Notes: generated by a model not told the origin, from the letters alone. A DNA stretch of 36,837 nt from JAJISG01 sp964347325 (GCA_964347325.1 CAYFYA010000016.1:1-36837), one strand, 5' to 3'. Shown: positions 1-8,798, counted from the stretch's first letter. Program-made: numbers and translations.

Positions 1-1182
1 GACGACCTCTCCCCTCTCCAAGGGAACTACATCCGGGTCAATCTCCTCGGGCAGGATCGAGATCTTGGAAGCGGAGAGGCCTTGATCTGTGAGCAGGATA
101 ACCGGACACTGATACATCTCGGCCAGGTTGAAGGCCTCAGCCGTCAGGTAGAAGCAGTCCTGGACGCTACCAGGAGCCAGAACGATTCGTGGGAAGTCCC
201 CGTGGGAGCCGTAGAGAACGGTACTGATATCGGACTGCTCAGGCTTGGTCGGCAAGCCTGTACTGGGGCCCGCTCTCTGGGCATCCACGATGACGACGGG
301 GACCTCGCTCATCCCCGCCAAGCTGAGGGCTTCGGTCATGAGGGAGAACCCAGGACCGGAGGTCGCCGTCATGGCCCTTGCTCCTGCATACCCGGCCCCG
401 ATGGCAGAGACGATGGCTGAGATCTCGTCCTCAACCTGGATGACGACCCCACCGTACCTCGGGAGGCGGTTTGACAGCCACTCAAGGATCTCCGTAGCCG
501 GAGTAATTGGGTAGCCGGCGTAGTAGCGACACCCGGCCACTAGGGCGCCGTAGCCGATGGCGTCGTTGCCAGACAGCAGGACCCTCCTCTGCCTATCTTT
601 GGGAACATCTAGTTCGAAACTGTCCTCCTTCTTCTCAGACTTCGCGAATTCGAGCCCGCGCTCGATCGCCTTTCGGTTTGATAGAACTACCTTGTCTCCC
701 TTCGCGCCCCACCGCATAGAGATGCCGTCGAAGATGGGTTCGAGGCTGAAGTTCAGGAGCCCGGCGGTTATGCCCAAGGACACCATGTTCTTCATGATGG
801 GCCCACCCGCCTCCTTGGCTATCTCCGTCATAGGAGCCGCACATACGTGGAGGTCCCTTCCGTTCGGGATGTTGGCTTCGAAGGCGGCGCTGTCGTAGAT
901 GATGAGACCACCGGGAACCATCTGGCTGAGGTTGATGTCGATACTGTTCTGGTCGAAGGCGACCAGATAGTGGATGGCGTCGGAGCGGGCGAGAGGCCTC
1001 TTTCTGGAACTCAGTCTGACCTCATAGCCCGTGTAGCCTCCCCGGATGCGGGATGGAAACTCGCGGAAGGTGTACACGTCCAGGCCGGCCCTGGCCATGG
1101 AATACGCGAAGATCTCGCCGGTGCTGTCAATGCCTTCGCCTGACTGACCACCTATGCGCCAGCTTATCTCGTCGTGACCCAT
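1..1182 (-). CDS. korA: 2-oxoacid:ferredoxin oxidoreductase, fused gamma/alpha subunit (KorA-like), 3' end outside window
   Basis: Reading the minus strand from the ATG at 1182 gives 394 codons open to the window edge, so the C-terminus is missing. Residues 1 to about 190 form the gamma domain (GGQSGEGIDSTGEIFA near residue 11, then the FPSRIRGG motif). From about residue 205 the alpha (pyrimidine-binding) domain begins, with GNDAIGYGA, AGYPITPATE and a TATSGPGFSLM segment. These enzymes oxidatively decarboxylate 2-oxoacids such as 2-oxoglutarate to acyl-CoA and reduce ferredoxin in the cytoplasm. The thiamine-diphosphate beta subunit should lie just beyond position 1. The gene follows etfB-etfA on the same strand with about 57 bp between, which includes a TATA-like element. 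Whether the substrate is 2-oxoglutarate or another 2-oxoacid cannot be told from this fragment. Confidence 0.9.
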   Translation of the reverse strand, partial: MGHDEISWRIGGQSGEGIDSTGEIFAYSMARAGLDVYTFREFPSRIRGGYTGYEVRLSSRKRPLARSDAIHYLVAFDQNSIDINLSQMVPGGLIIYDSAAFEANIPNGRDLHVCAAPMTEIAKEAGGPIMKNMVSLGITAGLLNFSLEPIFDGISMRWGAKGDKVVLSNRKAIERGLEFAKSEKKEDSFELDVPKDRQRRVLLSGNDAIGYGALVAGCRYYAGYPITPATEILEWLSNRLPRYGGVVIQVEDEISAIVSAIGAGYAGARAMTATSGPGFSLMTEALSLAGMSEVPVVIVDAQRAGPSTGLPTKPEQSDISTVLYGSHGDFPRIVLAPGSVQDCFYLTAEAFNLAEMYQCPVILLTDQGLSASKISILPEEIDPDVVPLERGEVV

Positions 1183-1237
1183 GAGTGCACCGAGCCGAGG
1201 CCGCTCTGAAGCCTTCCGGCGAACTAACGCGAAGCTA

Positions 1238-1246
1238 GTTTATAAG
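1238..1246 (-). promoter_or_regulatory. TATA-like box for korA overlapping the etfA stop codon
   Basis: The minus strand reads CTTATAAAC here, about 58 bp before the korA ATG. The element overlaps the TAA stop of etfA, so korA could be started separately from the ETF genes. Sequence match only; the predicted leader would be about 30 nt. Confidence 0.4.
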
Positions 1247-2307
1247 CCCGTGCCAGTCCCTTCTGGTTCAGACTTTGGCGAATCTGTGGACGCTTTTCTG
1301 GCACTCTTCCTCTCTCTGACCTGACGAATCAGCTCTGGAACCACCTCGAAGAGGTCCCCGACGATGCCGTGGTCTGAGATCTCGAAGATTGGGGCGTTGG
1401 GGTCTATGTTGATGGCGGCGATCTTGTCGGACTCCTGCATCCCAGCCAGGTGCTGCACGGCCCCCGAGATTCCGATAGCGATGTAGAGCTTGGGCCGAAC
1501 TGTCCGACCGGTCTGGCCCACCTGATAGGCCTTGGGAATCCATCCTGCATCAACAGGCTTCCTGCTGGACGCCACAGCACCTCCGAGTTCCGCCGCAAGC
1601 TCCTCCAATAGCTCGAAGTTCTGGGGCTTCTTTAGCCCGAAACCCCCGGAGACGATGATGTCGGCCCCGCCAAAGCCCACCTTATCCTTCCTCTGGAATT
1701 CCCTGAACTCGACAACCCTGGTGTCCACATCCTCGGGATCGAGCTCCACCTCCTCCTTGACGACCTCCCCCTTCCTCCCCTTCTGCCGCGGTGGCACTTT
1801 GAAGACGTTGGAACGGACGGATGCCATCTGAGGCCTGTGTTTCTTGCTCAGGATGTGGGCTAGGCTCTTCCCCCCAAAGGCAGGACGGATCATGTCTAGG
1901 TTCGACTCCTTGGTGACGTCGAAGGCGACGCAGTCGGCCGCCAGTCCCGTATGGATGACAGCGTGCAAGCGCCCGCCCAGGTCCCGCCCGTTCTTGGACG
2001 CTCCAAAGAAGACGATTTCGGGCTTGTGCTTCTTGATGAGCGACGCCAAGACCTTGGTGTAGGGCCGGGGCGTGTAGCTCTCCAGGTACTCATGCTCCGC
2101 AAGGACGACCTTGTCCAGTCCATACTCGATGCCTTCCTGCGCCATGTGTGACGCATCGTTCCCCAGGAGGACACCGACCAGCTCGGAACCGAGGATGTCG
2201 GCAATCCTCCTGCCCTCACCTATGAGCTGAGTGGAGACGTCCCTTAGGACCCCTCCGCGCTGCTCGAGGAATATCCAGACCCCCTTGTACTCCTTGGGAT
2301 CGTCCAT
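1240..2307 (-). CDS. etfA: electron transfer flavoprotein, alpha subunit
   Basis: 355 residues. The N-terminal part is the ETF adenine-nucleotide-alpha-hydrolase-like domain; residues about 215-335 form the C-terminal FAD-binding domain, with GQTGRTVRPKLY near 264, GISGAVQHLAGM and INIDPNAPIFE. ETF shuttles electrons between flavin dehydrogenases and a quinone reductase or, in bifurcating types, ferredoxin. The C-terminus carries about 25 extra polar residues (SARKASTDSPKSEPEG). The ATG overlaps the TGA of etfB by one base (TGATG), so the two are probably translationally coupled. No FixC/FixX partner is visible here, so whether this ETF bifurcates is unknown. Neighbouring korA hints at amino-acid or 2-oxoacid oxidation. 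Confidence 0.95.
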   Translation of the reverse strand: MDDPKEYKGVWIFLEQRGGVLRDVSTQLIGEGRRIADILGSELVGVLLGNDASHMAQEGIEYGLDKVVLAEHEYLESYTPRPYTKVLASLIKKHKPEIVFFGASKNGRDLGGRLHAVIHTGLAADCVAFDVTKESNLDMIRPAFGGKSLAHILSKKHRPQMASVRSNVFKVPPRQKGRKGEVVKEEVELDPEDVDTRVVEFREFQRKDKVGFGGADIIVSGGFGLKKPQNFELLEELAAELGGAVASSRKPVDAGWIPKAYQVGQTGRTVRPKLYIAIGISGAVQHLAGMQESDKIAAINIDPNAPIFEISDHGIVGDLFEVVPELIRQVRERKSARKASTDSPKSEPEGTGTGL

Positions 2308-3137
2308 CAGATCACCAAGGTCCCGTCCTCGGCCATACTGTCCAGAAACTGACTCACGGACTCTCTGGCATCTCCCCGGAAGATCTTTCCCTGTCTCTCG
2401 GGGAGCTTGACCGTGTCGACTCTGGAGACTACCGTGGGCGAGCCCTTGAGTCCGATCTCCTCGTCCTTCAGGCCAACGTCATCGGCACTCCATTGAACGA
2501 CCGACCCGCTCCGCTTCGCCCGGATCTTTCCCGTCAGCGTGGGCAATCTAGGGGAGTTGCATCCAAAGCTCACCGTGACCAAGGTAGGGAGGTCGCATTC
2601 CCATACCTCGATTCCGTCCTCCACCAACCTCTCCCCCTGGATGGTGGTTTCGCCCATGTGGACCTTGGAAGCGTAGGTGACTTGGGAGATGTCGAGGTGT
2701 CCAGCTATGCCAGGACCCACGTGCCCTGTGGAACTGTCGGTGGTCTCCTCTCCACAGAAAACGAGGTCGTATCCGCCAATCTTCTTGACAGTCTCACTGA
2801 GGGCCAAGGCCGTGGGGACGGTATCGCTCGCGGCGAGCTTCCTGTCCGTCAACAGGACGGCGCTATCGCATCCCATACCGATGGCATACTCGAGAGACGG
2901 AACGAAGACGGGGGGGCCCATGGTGATCACGATCACCTCGCCGCCGTGAGCATCCTTTATCTGGAGAGCCATCTCCAGGGCATTCAAGTCCGGCGGGTTT
3001 ATCTCACTGGGGACTCCCGCCCTCCGGAGGGTCTTCGTCACGGGATCGATGGAGAGTTCCTGTGCCTTGGGAACCTGCTTGATGCAGACAACGCTCTTGA
3101 GACCGTCTCCCTCTCTCGCGCTCATCCCATGACCCAT
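2307..3137 (-). CDS. etfB: electron transfer flavoprotein, beta subunit
   Basis: 276 residues. The family N-terminus VVCIKQVPKAQELSIDP begins near residue 16, followed by NPPDLNALEMALQIKD and VITMGPP, the AMP-binding core, and the ETF-beta signature region (SFGCNSPRLPTLTGKI). It pairs with the downstream EtfA to form the soluble heterodimer. The start is uncertain: ATG 3137 is used, but ATG 3125 (MSAREGDG) would also give a normal protein and no clear ribosome-binding site decides between them. A weak TATA-like element (CTTACAATAC on the minus strand, about 3162-3171) would make the transcript nearly leaderless at 3137. Confidence 0.93.
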   Translation of the reverse strand: MGHGMSAREGDGLKSVVCIKQVPKAQELSIDPVTKTLRRAGVPSEINPPDLNALEMALQIKDAHGGEVIVITMGPPVFVPSLEYAIGMGCDSAVLLTDRKLAASDTVPTALALSETVKKIGGYDLVFCGEETTDSSTGHVGPGIAGHLDISQVTYASKVHMGETTIQGERLVEDGIEVWECDLPTLVTVSFGCNSPRLPTLTGKIRAKRSGSVVQWSADDVGLKDEEIGLKGSPTVVSRVDTVKLPERQGKIFRGDARESVSQFLDSMAEDGTLVI

Positions 3138-3244
3138 CGAATTTGCTAGACGCAGGTTGACGTATTGTAAGAGAGTTTCGGTTGAGACCTGGCCTGGCGG
3201 CTGGGGACTTCTCAGACTCTATCGGAACCCAACTCCTGCGGAGT

Positions 3245-4165
3245 CTACTTCTTAGAGAGGACTTCGAGAGCTTCGTCCCTGCTCTTGGTCAGCACCTCTC
3301 CTGAAGCATGCATATCCTTGAGTTCGGCGTCGTCAAGCTCCCACTCGAGGATCTCCTTCACGCCCCCTTGTCCCAGGGCAACCGGCATGCCGATGCTTAT
3401 GTCCTTCATGTCGTACTCTCCCTTCACGACGATCGAAGAGGGTATGAGGGCACCCGTGTCTTGAGCGATGGCTTCAATCATGTCACCGGTGGCGTTGGCG
3501 GGACCGAACTCCGTTGCGTGCTTCCCTCCTATGATGTTTATGGCGACTTCCTTGATCTGCTCCCGAATGCTCTTCTTGTCCGCGTCGGTGAACGTCTGGG
3601 ATTCCCCATTGGCCATAACCTTCGACCACACCGGAACCTGGCTGTCACCATGCTCTCCCAGGACGAAGGCCTCTATCGAGCTGGCCGGTACCTTCAGAAA
3701 GTCCGAAAGGGCTGTCCGGAAGCGGACGGTGTCCAGCATTCCTCCGGACCCGACGACCCTGGTCCTCTGGAAGCCGGAGTACTTGTAGGCGACGTAGTTC
3801 ATCACATCCATCGGATTCGTGAGGTTGATCATAACGCCGTCAGGGGCGAGTTTGCCCACCTTCTCGGCGACGCCCTTCATGATTGGAGCGTTGAATCCCA
3901 GAAGGTCCAGCCTGGTCATTCCCGGCGAACGAGGCTTCCCGGCAGCCACCACGACCACATCGGAGTCCCGGATGTCCTCCATCTCGCCATATCTGACGGA
4001 CAGGTCCGCCTTGTACTCCATCGAGTGCCTCAGGTCGTTGGCCTGACCCTGTGCCAGTGGCTCGATGATATCGACCATCACAAACTCGTCAGCAAGCTCC
4101 CTGAGAACGGCTGTGTAGGCGATGATGCTTCCCAATCTCCCAGTCCCAATGAAAGACAGCTTCAC
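3245..4165 (-). CDS. mdh: malate dehydrogenase, LDH-like archaeal type
   Basis: 306 residues, a normal length for LDH-type MDH. The Rossmann motif GTGRLG is at 7-12, and Asp32 (MVDII) favours NAD over NADP. The substrate loop has Arg79 (GKPRSPGMTR, 77-85), where lactate dehydrogenases have Gln, so malate/oxaloacetate is the expected substrate. Catalytic His172 lies in GEHGDSQVP, with partner Asp145 and Arg148 in LDTVRFR. It interconverts malate and oxaloacetate in the cytosol. A good ribosome-binding site (GGTGGCGGAG) lies about 5 nt before the ATG. The gene is transcribed alone from its own TATA-like element and shares direction with the cupin gene upstream. Confidence 0.94.
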   Translation of the reverse strand: MKLSFIGTGRLGSIIAYTAVLRELADEFVMVDIIEPLAQGQANDLRHSMEYKADLSVRYGEMEDIRDSDVVVVAAGKPRSPGMTRLDLLGFNAPIMKGVAEKVGKLAPDGVMINLTNPMDVMNYVAYKYSGFQRTRVVGSGGMLDTVRFRTALSDFLKVPASSIEAFVLGEHGDSQVPVWSKVMANGESQTFTDADKKSIREQIKEVAINIIGGKHATEFGPANATGDMIEAIAQDTGALIPSSIVVKGEYDMKDISIGMPVALGQGGVKEILEWELDDAELKDMHASGEVLTKSRDEALEVLSKK

Positions 4166-4210
4166 TCCGCCACCCCGCGAACGTAGCGTGGCCGCCTAGT
4201 GGGCATGGGG

Positions 4211-4220
4211 GTTAAATAGG
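4211..4220 (-). promoter_or_regulatory. TATA-like box of mdh
   Basis: The minus strand reads CCTATTTAAC, about 50 bp before the mdh ATG, giving a predicted leader of roughly 25 nt that includes the ribosome-binding site. Confidence 0.5.
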
Positions 4221-4239
4221 TTTCATGCCGCAGCTGTAA

Positions 4240-4590
4240 CTAGTCTATATACTCCTCCCTGAGCGGGGAGAAGACGTCGAGAAGCTCCACTTCTTCCAGG
4301 GCGATGATGTCGTGTTTCACATTCATGGGAATGAGATACGAGGACCCCGGGTGGAGGTCCGTCGGCTTGCCGTCGACGACGATTCGCAGCCTTCCGCTGA
4401 TGACAAAGCCGGCTTGCTCGAAGGGGTGGTCGTGTTCCCCCAGCTGGATCCCGGCATCGAGTTGCCAATAGCTCAAAAGCATACGGTCGCTGAAGACCAG
4501 CGTTCTTCGAACGACCCCCTCCCTCATTTCCACGGGTTTTGCTTCAGCCACAGATCCGAGCCCCTTGACGTACTTCCATCCCTCAGACAT
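4240..4590 (-). CDS. small single-domain cupin protein
   Basis: 116 residues from the ATG at 4590. This start is chosen because GGAGGAG lies about 5 nt upstream; a GTG at 4611 would place that ribosome-binding site inside the gene. The sequence is one cupin beta-barrel: motif 1 GEHDHPFEQAGFVISG gives two His and a Glu as metal ligands, and motif 2 LIPMNVKHDIIAL gives the last His. Metal binding is therefore expected. Family members range from dioxygenases and isomerases to sugar-binding sensors, and nothing here fixes the substrate. It is a single gene, back-to-back with the large coiled-coil membrane protein. Confidence 0.8.
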   Translation of the reverse strand: MSEGWKYVKGLGSVAEAKPVEMREGVVRRTLVFSDRMLLSYWQLDAGIQLGEHDHPFEQAGFVISGRLRIVVDGKPTDLHPGSSYLIPMNVKHDIIALEEVELLDVFSPLREEYID

Positions 4591-4663
4591 ATTGCTCCTC
4601 CGAGAGTTCACGATGGTTGGACCACCAAACCTCCGACCTACTGCTCAGCGACGCAGGGGTAGC

Positions 4664-4671
4664 CGATAAAG
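4664..4671 (-). promoter_or_regulatory. possible TATA-like box of the cupin gene
   Basis: The minus strand reads CTTTATCG, about 78 bp before the cupin ATG. A 13-bp interrupted palindrome (CCAGG, 3 nt, CCTGG at 4676-4688) sits immediately upstream and could be a regulator site. Weak evidence. Confidence 0.25.
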
Positions 4672-4717
4672 GTGTCCAGGCCACCTGGTTATCACCTGAT
4701 ATACTGCTGTCTCAACT

Positions 4718-4726
4718 CTTAAGTAT
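4718..4726 (+). promoter_or_regulatory. TATA-like box of the coiled-coil KaiC-like gene
   Basis: CTTAAGTAT, about 50 bp before the ATG at 4774, implying a leader of about 25 nt. Confidence 0.4.
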
Positions 4727-4773
4727 CCACTTCCCGAGGGGCCAGCGAAGCCAGCTAGGACTAGGATGGTTCG

Positions 4774-7647
4774 ATGGCGCAGAAGCGGTCCGCGAGTTCT
4801 AGGGGGGGTAAGTCAAAGGCGAACAGCGGTTCCGCCAAGGCGAGGTCCAAGGCCTCCGGAGGCAAGCTCGCCTCCAAGAGGTCCACTCCTCGCAAGGGGA
4901 AGCTCAAGGTCTCGGTCACCAAAAAGCAGGCCGAGAAGATGGCGCTCCTACAGCTCCGTGTAGGACGGGCATCCCACCAGTACAGCATGCTGGCAGCCTT
5001 CGCGCTAGCGGCAAGCGGTGTCTTTCTTCTACTAACGCCCTCGGGGAGATCCCTTGAGGGCATCCCAGAGGACGCTAAGCTCCTCCTACCCTGGCTGTCC
5101 CCGGTGGTGGCGGGAGCCTTAATCGCGGCCTTTGCCTTCCATCTGAAGTGGAAACCGTACGCAGGGGACCGGAAGAGCCCCCACTTTCTCATGACCGTAT
5201 ACGCCTTCCTGACGGCGATAATCATCCTGCTCCTGCTTGTGAACCAAAGTCTGGAGGGTGTTGACCCCTCGGGCCTTGCCTGGCTCTACCCCTCCGCCCT
5301 CTCAGGAATCTCCCTCACCCTGATCTCACTGGCCATGACCTGGAGGGGCTGGGGAAGGAGGAAGCTGGCGAGTGTGCTGTCGGCCGCTCTCCCAATGGCC
5401 CTGATGGTCTACGGCTTCACCCCCATCTTCTCCACAGGAATACCTCCCGATCTGCTCATCCTCACCTTCATGGGTAGCGCCGTTGCCATCCTCTTTAGCG
5501 GGTCGATGCTCCACATCATCGCCAGCTCCACATCGGTCCATCGTAGAGAGATGATCCGTGTCAGCAACGACAAGCTCCATTACATCAAGGGTCAGGTGGA
5601 AGCAAAGGCCGAGGCTCTTGACTACAAGGAAGATGCCCTTCGTTCCAGGGAGGCAGACCTCGAGGTCCAGGAGGAGGCTGTAACGGCCAAGATCAGGGCC
5701 CTCGAGGAGGGCAGGAAGGAGTTTGAGGCCCTGCAGGCAGTCCACAAAGACCGCATCAAGGAGATCAGGGAGGCCGAGAAGGAGATCCGTACGAAGGAGG
5801 CGGACATCGCCACCAGAGAGGAGACCCTGGCCCTCACGGGCCAGGAGGTTGCCGAAAAGGAAGCGACCTTCGACAAGAACTTCGAGGATCTCTCGAAGCG
5901 TGAGGACGAGCTCTCCAAGCAGGAGAACGTTGTCAAGAAGGCCCTGATAGACGTCCGAGAGCGGGAGAAGGACGCGGCCCGCAAGTCGAGAGAGGTCAAG
6001 AGGCTGGAGAAGGAGCAAGCCCAGTTAAAGGCGGATCTGGACCGCCGGAAGAGAGAGGTCCTCGACCTGGAGGGGCAACTCACCCTGCGGGAGCGGGCCG
6101 TAGCCCTGAAGGAGGAAGGCATTGGCCTTCGCGGCAGAAAAGCGGGGGCGGCTGCCCGCCTTGCCCGACTGGAAGCCAAGCTCCTCGAGCGGGAGAGGAG
6201 TCTGAGCCAGCGAGAGGTTGAGCTCAAGGTGGCGGAGGAGAGGAACGCTTCTCTGGATGAGAAGACCCAGGACGCGGTGGAGAGGGCGAAGGCGAGGCTC
6301 CACGACATCCAGGCTCGGGAGAGGGCCTTGACCTCTCAGGAGAAGGACCTTGCGGAGAGGGAGACAAAGCTCGAGAGCCGCGGCAAGGACATCCAGAGGC
6401 AGCTCAAGCTCCTTGAGCACTCTGTGGAGAAGGTGAGGGAGAAGGAGATCAAATATCGGGATCTCTACAAGACCGCCCACTCGAAGGCGTCGTCCGTAAC
6501 GGAGTTGCAGAGGGACCTGCAGGCCAAGATCGCGGCGACCCAGGAGAGAGAGGCTCACCTCGATGCACTGTCGAAGAGGCTCGAGAAGGAGCACGAGGAG
6601 ATCACCGCCCGGCGAAAGGAGGTATTGAAGCTCAAAAAGGATCTCGAGGCCCGGGAGGCCGAGGTCAAGTTGAAGGTCATGGAGAGGGAGAGGGAGTTCA
6701 AGCAAAGTCTACGGGGTCCCGCTGATGTGGACATCCTGAGCGAGAAGGAGAGGGCTCTCCACATCTGGGAGAAGAGGCTGCGGAAGAAGGAGGAGGAGAT
6801 GAAGGCCCTCCTCTACCGCAAAGAGAAGGAGTTCAAGGAGAGGGAGAGGGCAATTCAGGAGGGTCTGCACGTCGAGGTGGAGGAGGAGATCGAGGCTGTG
6901 GTGGATGAGGACAGGGTTCGCTCCGGAACTCCAAGATTGGATGACCTACTCCTTGGGGGCATCCCGATGGGATCCCAAGTCCTCTTCGTAGGGCCACCTT
7001 TCGTAGGAAAGGAGATCGGGATCCTGAACTTCATAGCCGAGGGGTTGAAGAACGGGGCCCCCTGCGTCATCATCACAACCTCACGACCCCCATCGGAAAT
7101 CTCCAAGGAAATGGGTCCCATACTGCCCTCCTTCAGGGAGTATGAGCAGCTGGGCCTGGTGTGGTGGATCGACGGTTCGACCCCCATGCCCGAGGGGAGC
7201 AGCAAGAGTCCCATCGTCAAGGGGAACACCTACGTGGTCCAGAGTGCCGGCGATTTCGAGGGTATCATGAAGGCTCTCAACAAGATCGAGAAGGAGGTTG
7301 ATGAGGAGGACTCACCCGATCTCAGGCTAGCCTACATGACCCTCTCCACCTCCCTCACACAGGGCAACGAGAAGGATGGCCTGAAGTTTGTGCAGCGGAT
7401 GGTCAACAGGTTGCGGAACACCAGGTCCGTGGCCATCTACGCCATCGAGCGTGGCATGCACAGCGATCAGCAGGTGGAAGCGATAGAGCATCAGATGGAT
7501 GGGGCTATCCACTTCCGGGTCGACGGGCAGAAGAACCAGCTGTCGGTGGCAGGAATTTGCGACGTCCAGACGCGCGACTGGGTGGATTACAAGCACACGA
7601 ACAGGGCATTGATGATCGGGTCCTTCATGCTGGAAAGGATCCGCTAG
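4774..7647 (+). CDS. membrane-anchored giant coiled-coil protein with degenerate KaiC/RecA-like domain
   Basis: 957 residues. Residues 1-60 are Lys/Arg/Ser-rich. Six hydrophobic segments follow (about 71-88, 103-124, 138-157, 168-189, 198-219, 226-250). Residues about 258-705 are almost uninterrupted charged heptads (many RERE, KEKE and EEEL stretches), a long coiled coil. Residues about 713-957 resemble the KaiC/RAD55 fold (SGTPRLDDLLLGGIPMGSQVLF). The P-loop, however, is GPPFVGKE (740-747) with Glu in place of the usual Thr/Ser, and the Walker B strand LRLAYMTLSTSL (about 850) lacks the expected Asp, so ATP hydrolysis is doubtful. With both termini predicted in the cytosol, it could be a membrane-attached scaffold or sensor. 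It is a lone gene, and its function is not established. Confidence 0.85.
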   Translation: MAQKRSASSRGGKSKANSGSAKARSKASGGKLASKRSTPRKGKLKVSVTKKQAEKMALLQLRVGRASHQYSMLAAFALAASGVFLLLTPSGRSLEGIPEDAKLLLPWLSPVVAGALIAAFAFHLKWKPYAGDRKSPHFLMTVYAFLTAIIILLLLVNQSLEGVDPSGLAWLYPSALSGISLTLISLAMTWRGWGRRKLASVLSAALPMALMVYGFTPIFSTGIPPDLLILTFMGSAVAILFSGSMLHIIASSTSVHRREMIRVSNDKLHYIKGQVEAKAEALDYKEDALRSREADLEVQEEAVTAKIRALEEGRKEFEALQAVHKDRIKEIREAEKEIRTKEADIATREETLALTGQEVAEKEATFDKNFEDLSKREDELSKQENVVKKALIDVREREKDAARKSREVKRLEKEQAQLKADLDRRKREVLDLEGQLTLRERAVALKEEGIGLRGRKAGAAARLARLEAKLLERERSLSQREVELKVAEERNASLDEKTQDAVERAKARLHDIQARERALTSQEKDLAERETKLESRGKDIQRQLKLLEHSVEKVREKEIKYRDLYKTAHSKASSVTELQRDLQAKIAATQEREAHLDALSKRLEKEHEEITARRKEVLKLKKDLEAREAEVKLKVMEREREFKQSLRGPADVDILSEKERALHIWEKRLRKKEEEMKALLYRKEKEFKERERAIQEGLHVEVEEEIEAVVDEDRVRSGTPRLDDLLLGGIPMGSQVLFVGPPFVGKEIGILNFIAEGLKNGAPCVIITTSRPPSEISKEMGPILPSFREYEQLGLVWWIDGSTPMPEGSSKSPIVKGNTYVVQSAGDFEGIMKALNKIEKEVDEEDSPDLRLAYMTLSTSLTQGNEKDGLKFVQRMVNRLRNTRSVAIYAIERGMHSDQQVEAIEHQMDGAIHFRVDGQKNQLSVAGICDVQTRDWVDYKHTNRALMIGSFMLERIR

Positions 7648-7671
7648 TGCCAGACTCCTCCACTGCGAAGG

Positions 7672-7680
7672 TTATATAAT
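7672..7680 (+). promoter_or_regulatory. TATA box of the first sugar ABC ATPase gene
   Basis: TTATATAAT lies 33-41 bp before the ATG at 7713 and just after the previous stop codon. The predicted transcript start (about 7702) leaves a leader of about 10 nt containing AGGGAG. Confidence 0.6.
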
Positions 7681-7712
7681 CGTAGCCTGGCATCTCCAGA
7701 TAGGGAGTGGCC

Positions 7713-8798
7713 ATGGGTCGCGTCATGCTAAAGAACATGACGAAGCGCTTTGGAGACGTCGTGGCCGTCAACAACCTAACCTTGGAGGCCAAGGACAAGG
7801 AGTTCGTGGTGTTCCTCGGCCCTTCGGGTTGTGGGAAGACCACCTCTCTCCGGTGCATCGCCGGTCTGGAGCATCCAGAGGAGGGAGAGATCTACATCGG
7901 CGACACCCTGGTAAACGATCTGGAGCCGAAGCACCGAAACATCGCCATGGTGTTCCAGAACTATGCTCTCTATCCCCACATGACCGTCTGGAAGAACCTG
8001 GCATTCCCCCTGGAGAACTTCAAGTACAGTGCGCAGGAGATCCAGAAGCGGATCCGGGAGACATCGAAACTGCTGCAGATCGAACCTCTGCTGGGGCGAA
8101 AGCCCGGTGAGCTGAGCGGGGGACAGCAGCAGAGAGTCGCGCTAGGACGGGCGATTGTCCGAGAGCCTGCGGCGTTTCTAATGGACGAGCCACTTAGCAA
8201 TTTGGATGCAAAGCTCCGGCTCTACATGCGCGCCGAGCTGAAGAGGCTCCAGAAGGAACTGGGCATTACCACTGTCTACGTCACCCACGACCAGGTAGAG
8301 GCGATGACCATGGGGGACAGGATCGCTATCATGGAGGACGGCAACCTCCAGCAGATGGACACGCCCCACGCGATTTACACGCAACCCTCCAACAAGTTCG
8401 TAGCTGGGTTCATAGGGAATCCTCCCTTCAACTTCTTCGATTGCACGTGTGTGGATGCAGAATACCTCGATGCCGGGGAGTTCCGATACGAGCTCACCGA
8501 CGAGCTAGCGGACCTCGCGAAGCGGGCCTCCTCCGATCAGGTGACTCTCGGAATTCGCCCGCAGGACATCCAGGTGCACACCAGCGCCGTGGAGGAGCGC
8601 AACCTCATCGCGACCGAGATCTTCACGACGGAACCCATGGGAGACATGACGATCTTGGACGTCGAGATCGGAGACGACCTTGTCAAGGCCGTCGTCAGCC
8701 CGGATTTCCAGGGTCAGGTAGGCATGGATATCTGGCTCTACCTACCCCCCGACAAGGTGTATCTCTTCGATAAGAAGACCGGAGACGTCCTCACCTAG
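7713..8798 (+). CDS. carbohydrate ABC importer ATPase (MalK/UgpC/MsmK type), copy 1
   Basis: 361 residues from ATG 7713; AGGGAG lies 6 nt upstream, so the GTG at 7707 is less likely. All ABC motifs are intact: Walker A GPSGCGKTT, Q-loop VFQNYALYPHM, signature LSGGQQQRVALGRA, Walker B FLMDEPLSNLD and the switch His in THDQVEAMT. The C-terminal 120 residues form the TOBE/regulatory domain typical of CUT1 importers (GIRPQDIQVH). It should energise a sugar permease at the cytoplasmic face. Its gene points towards, not along with, the permease operon at 8876-11995, the most likely partner. A second paralogue is at 15404-16495. Confidence 0.93.
   Translation: MGRVMLKNMTKRFGDVVAVNNLTLEAKDKEFVVFLGPSGCGKTTSLRCIAGLEHPEEGEIYIGDTLVNDLEPKHRNIAMVFQNYALYPHMTVWKNLAFPLENFKYSAQEIQKRIRETSKLLQIEPLLGRKPGELSGGQQQRVALGRAIVREPAAFLMDEPLSNLDAKLRLYMRAELKRLQKELGITTVYVTHDQVEAMTMGDRIAIMEDGNLQQMDTPHAIYTQPSNKFVAGFIGNPPFNFFDCTCVDAEYLDAGEFRYELTDELADLAKRASSDQVTLGIRPQDIQVHTSAVEERNLIATEIFTTEPMGDMTILDVEIGDDLVKAVVSPDFQGQVGMDIWLYLPPDKVYLFDKKTGDVLT

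Noticed and set aside
3308..4186. 292-residue plus-strand frame opposite mdh
   Set aside because: Antisense to a gene with all catalytic residues; composition rich in His/Asp/Val typical of a shadow frame.
5326..6705. Long minus-strand open frames opposite the coiled-coil gene
   Set aside because: They mirror the charged-heptad codons of the plus-strand gene as Leu/Ser/Arg-rich strings and have no start signals.
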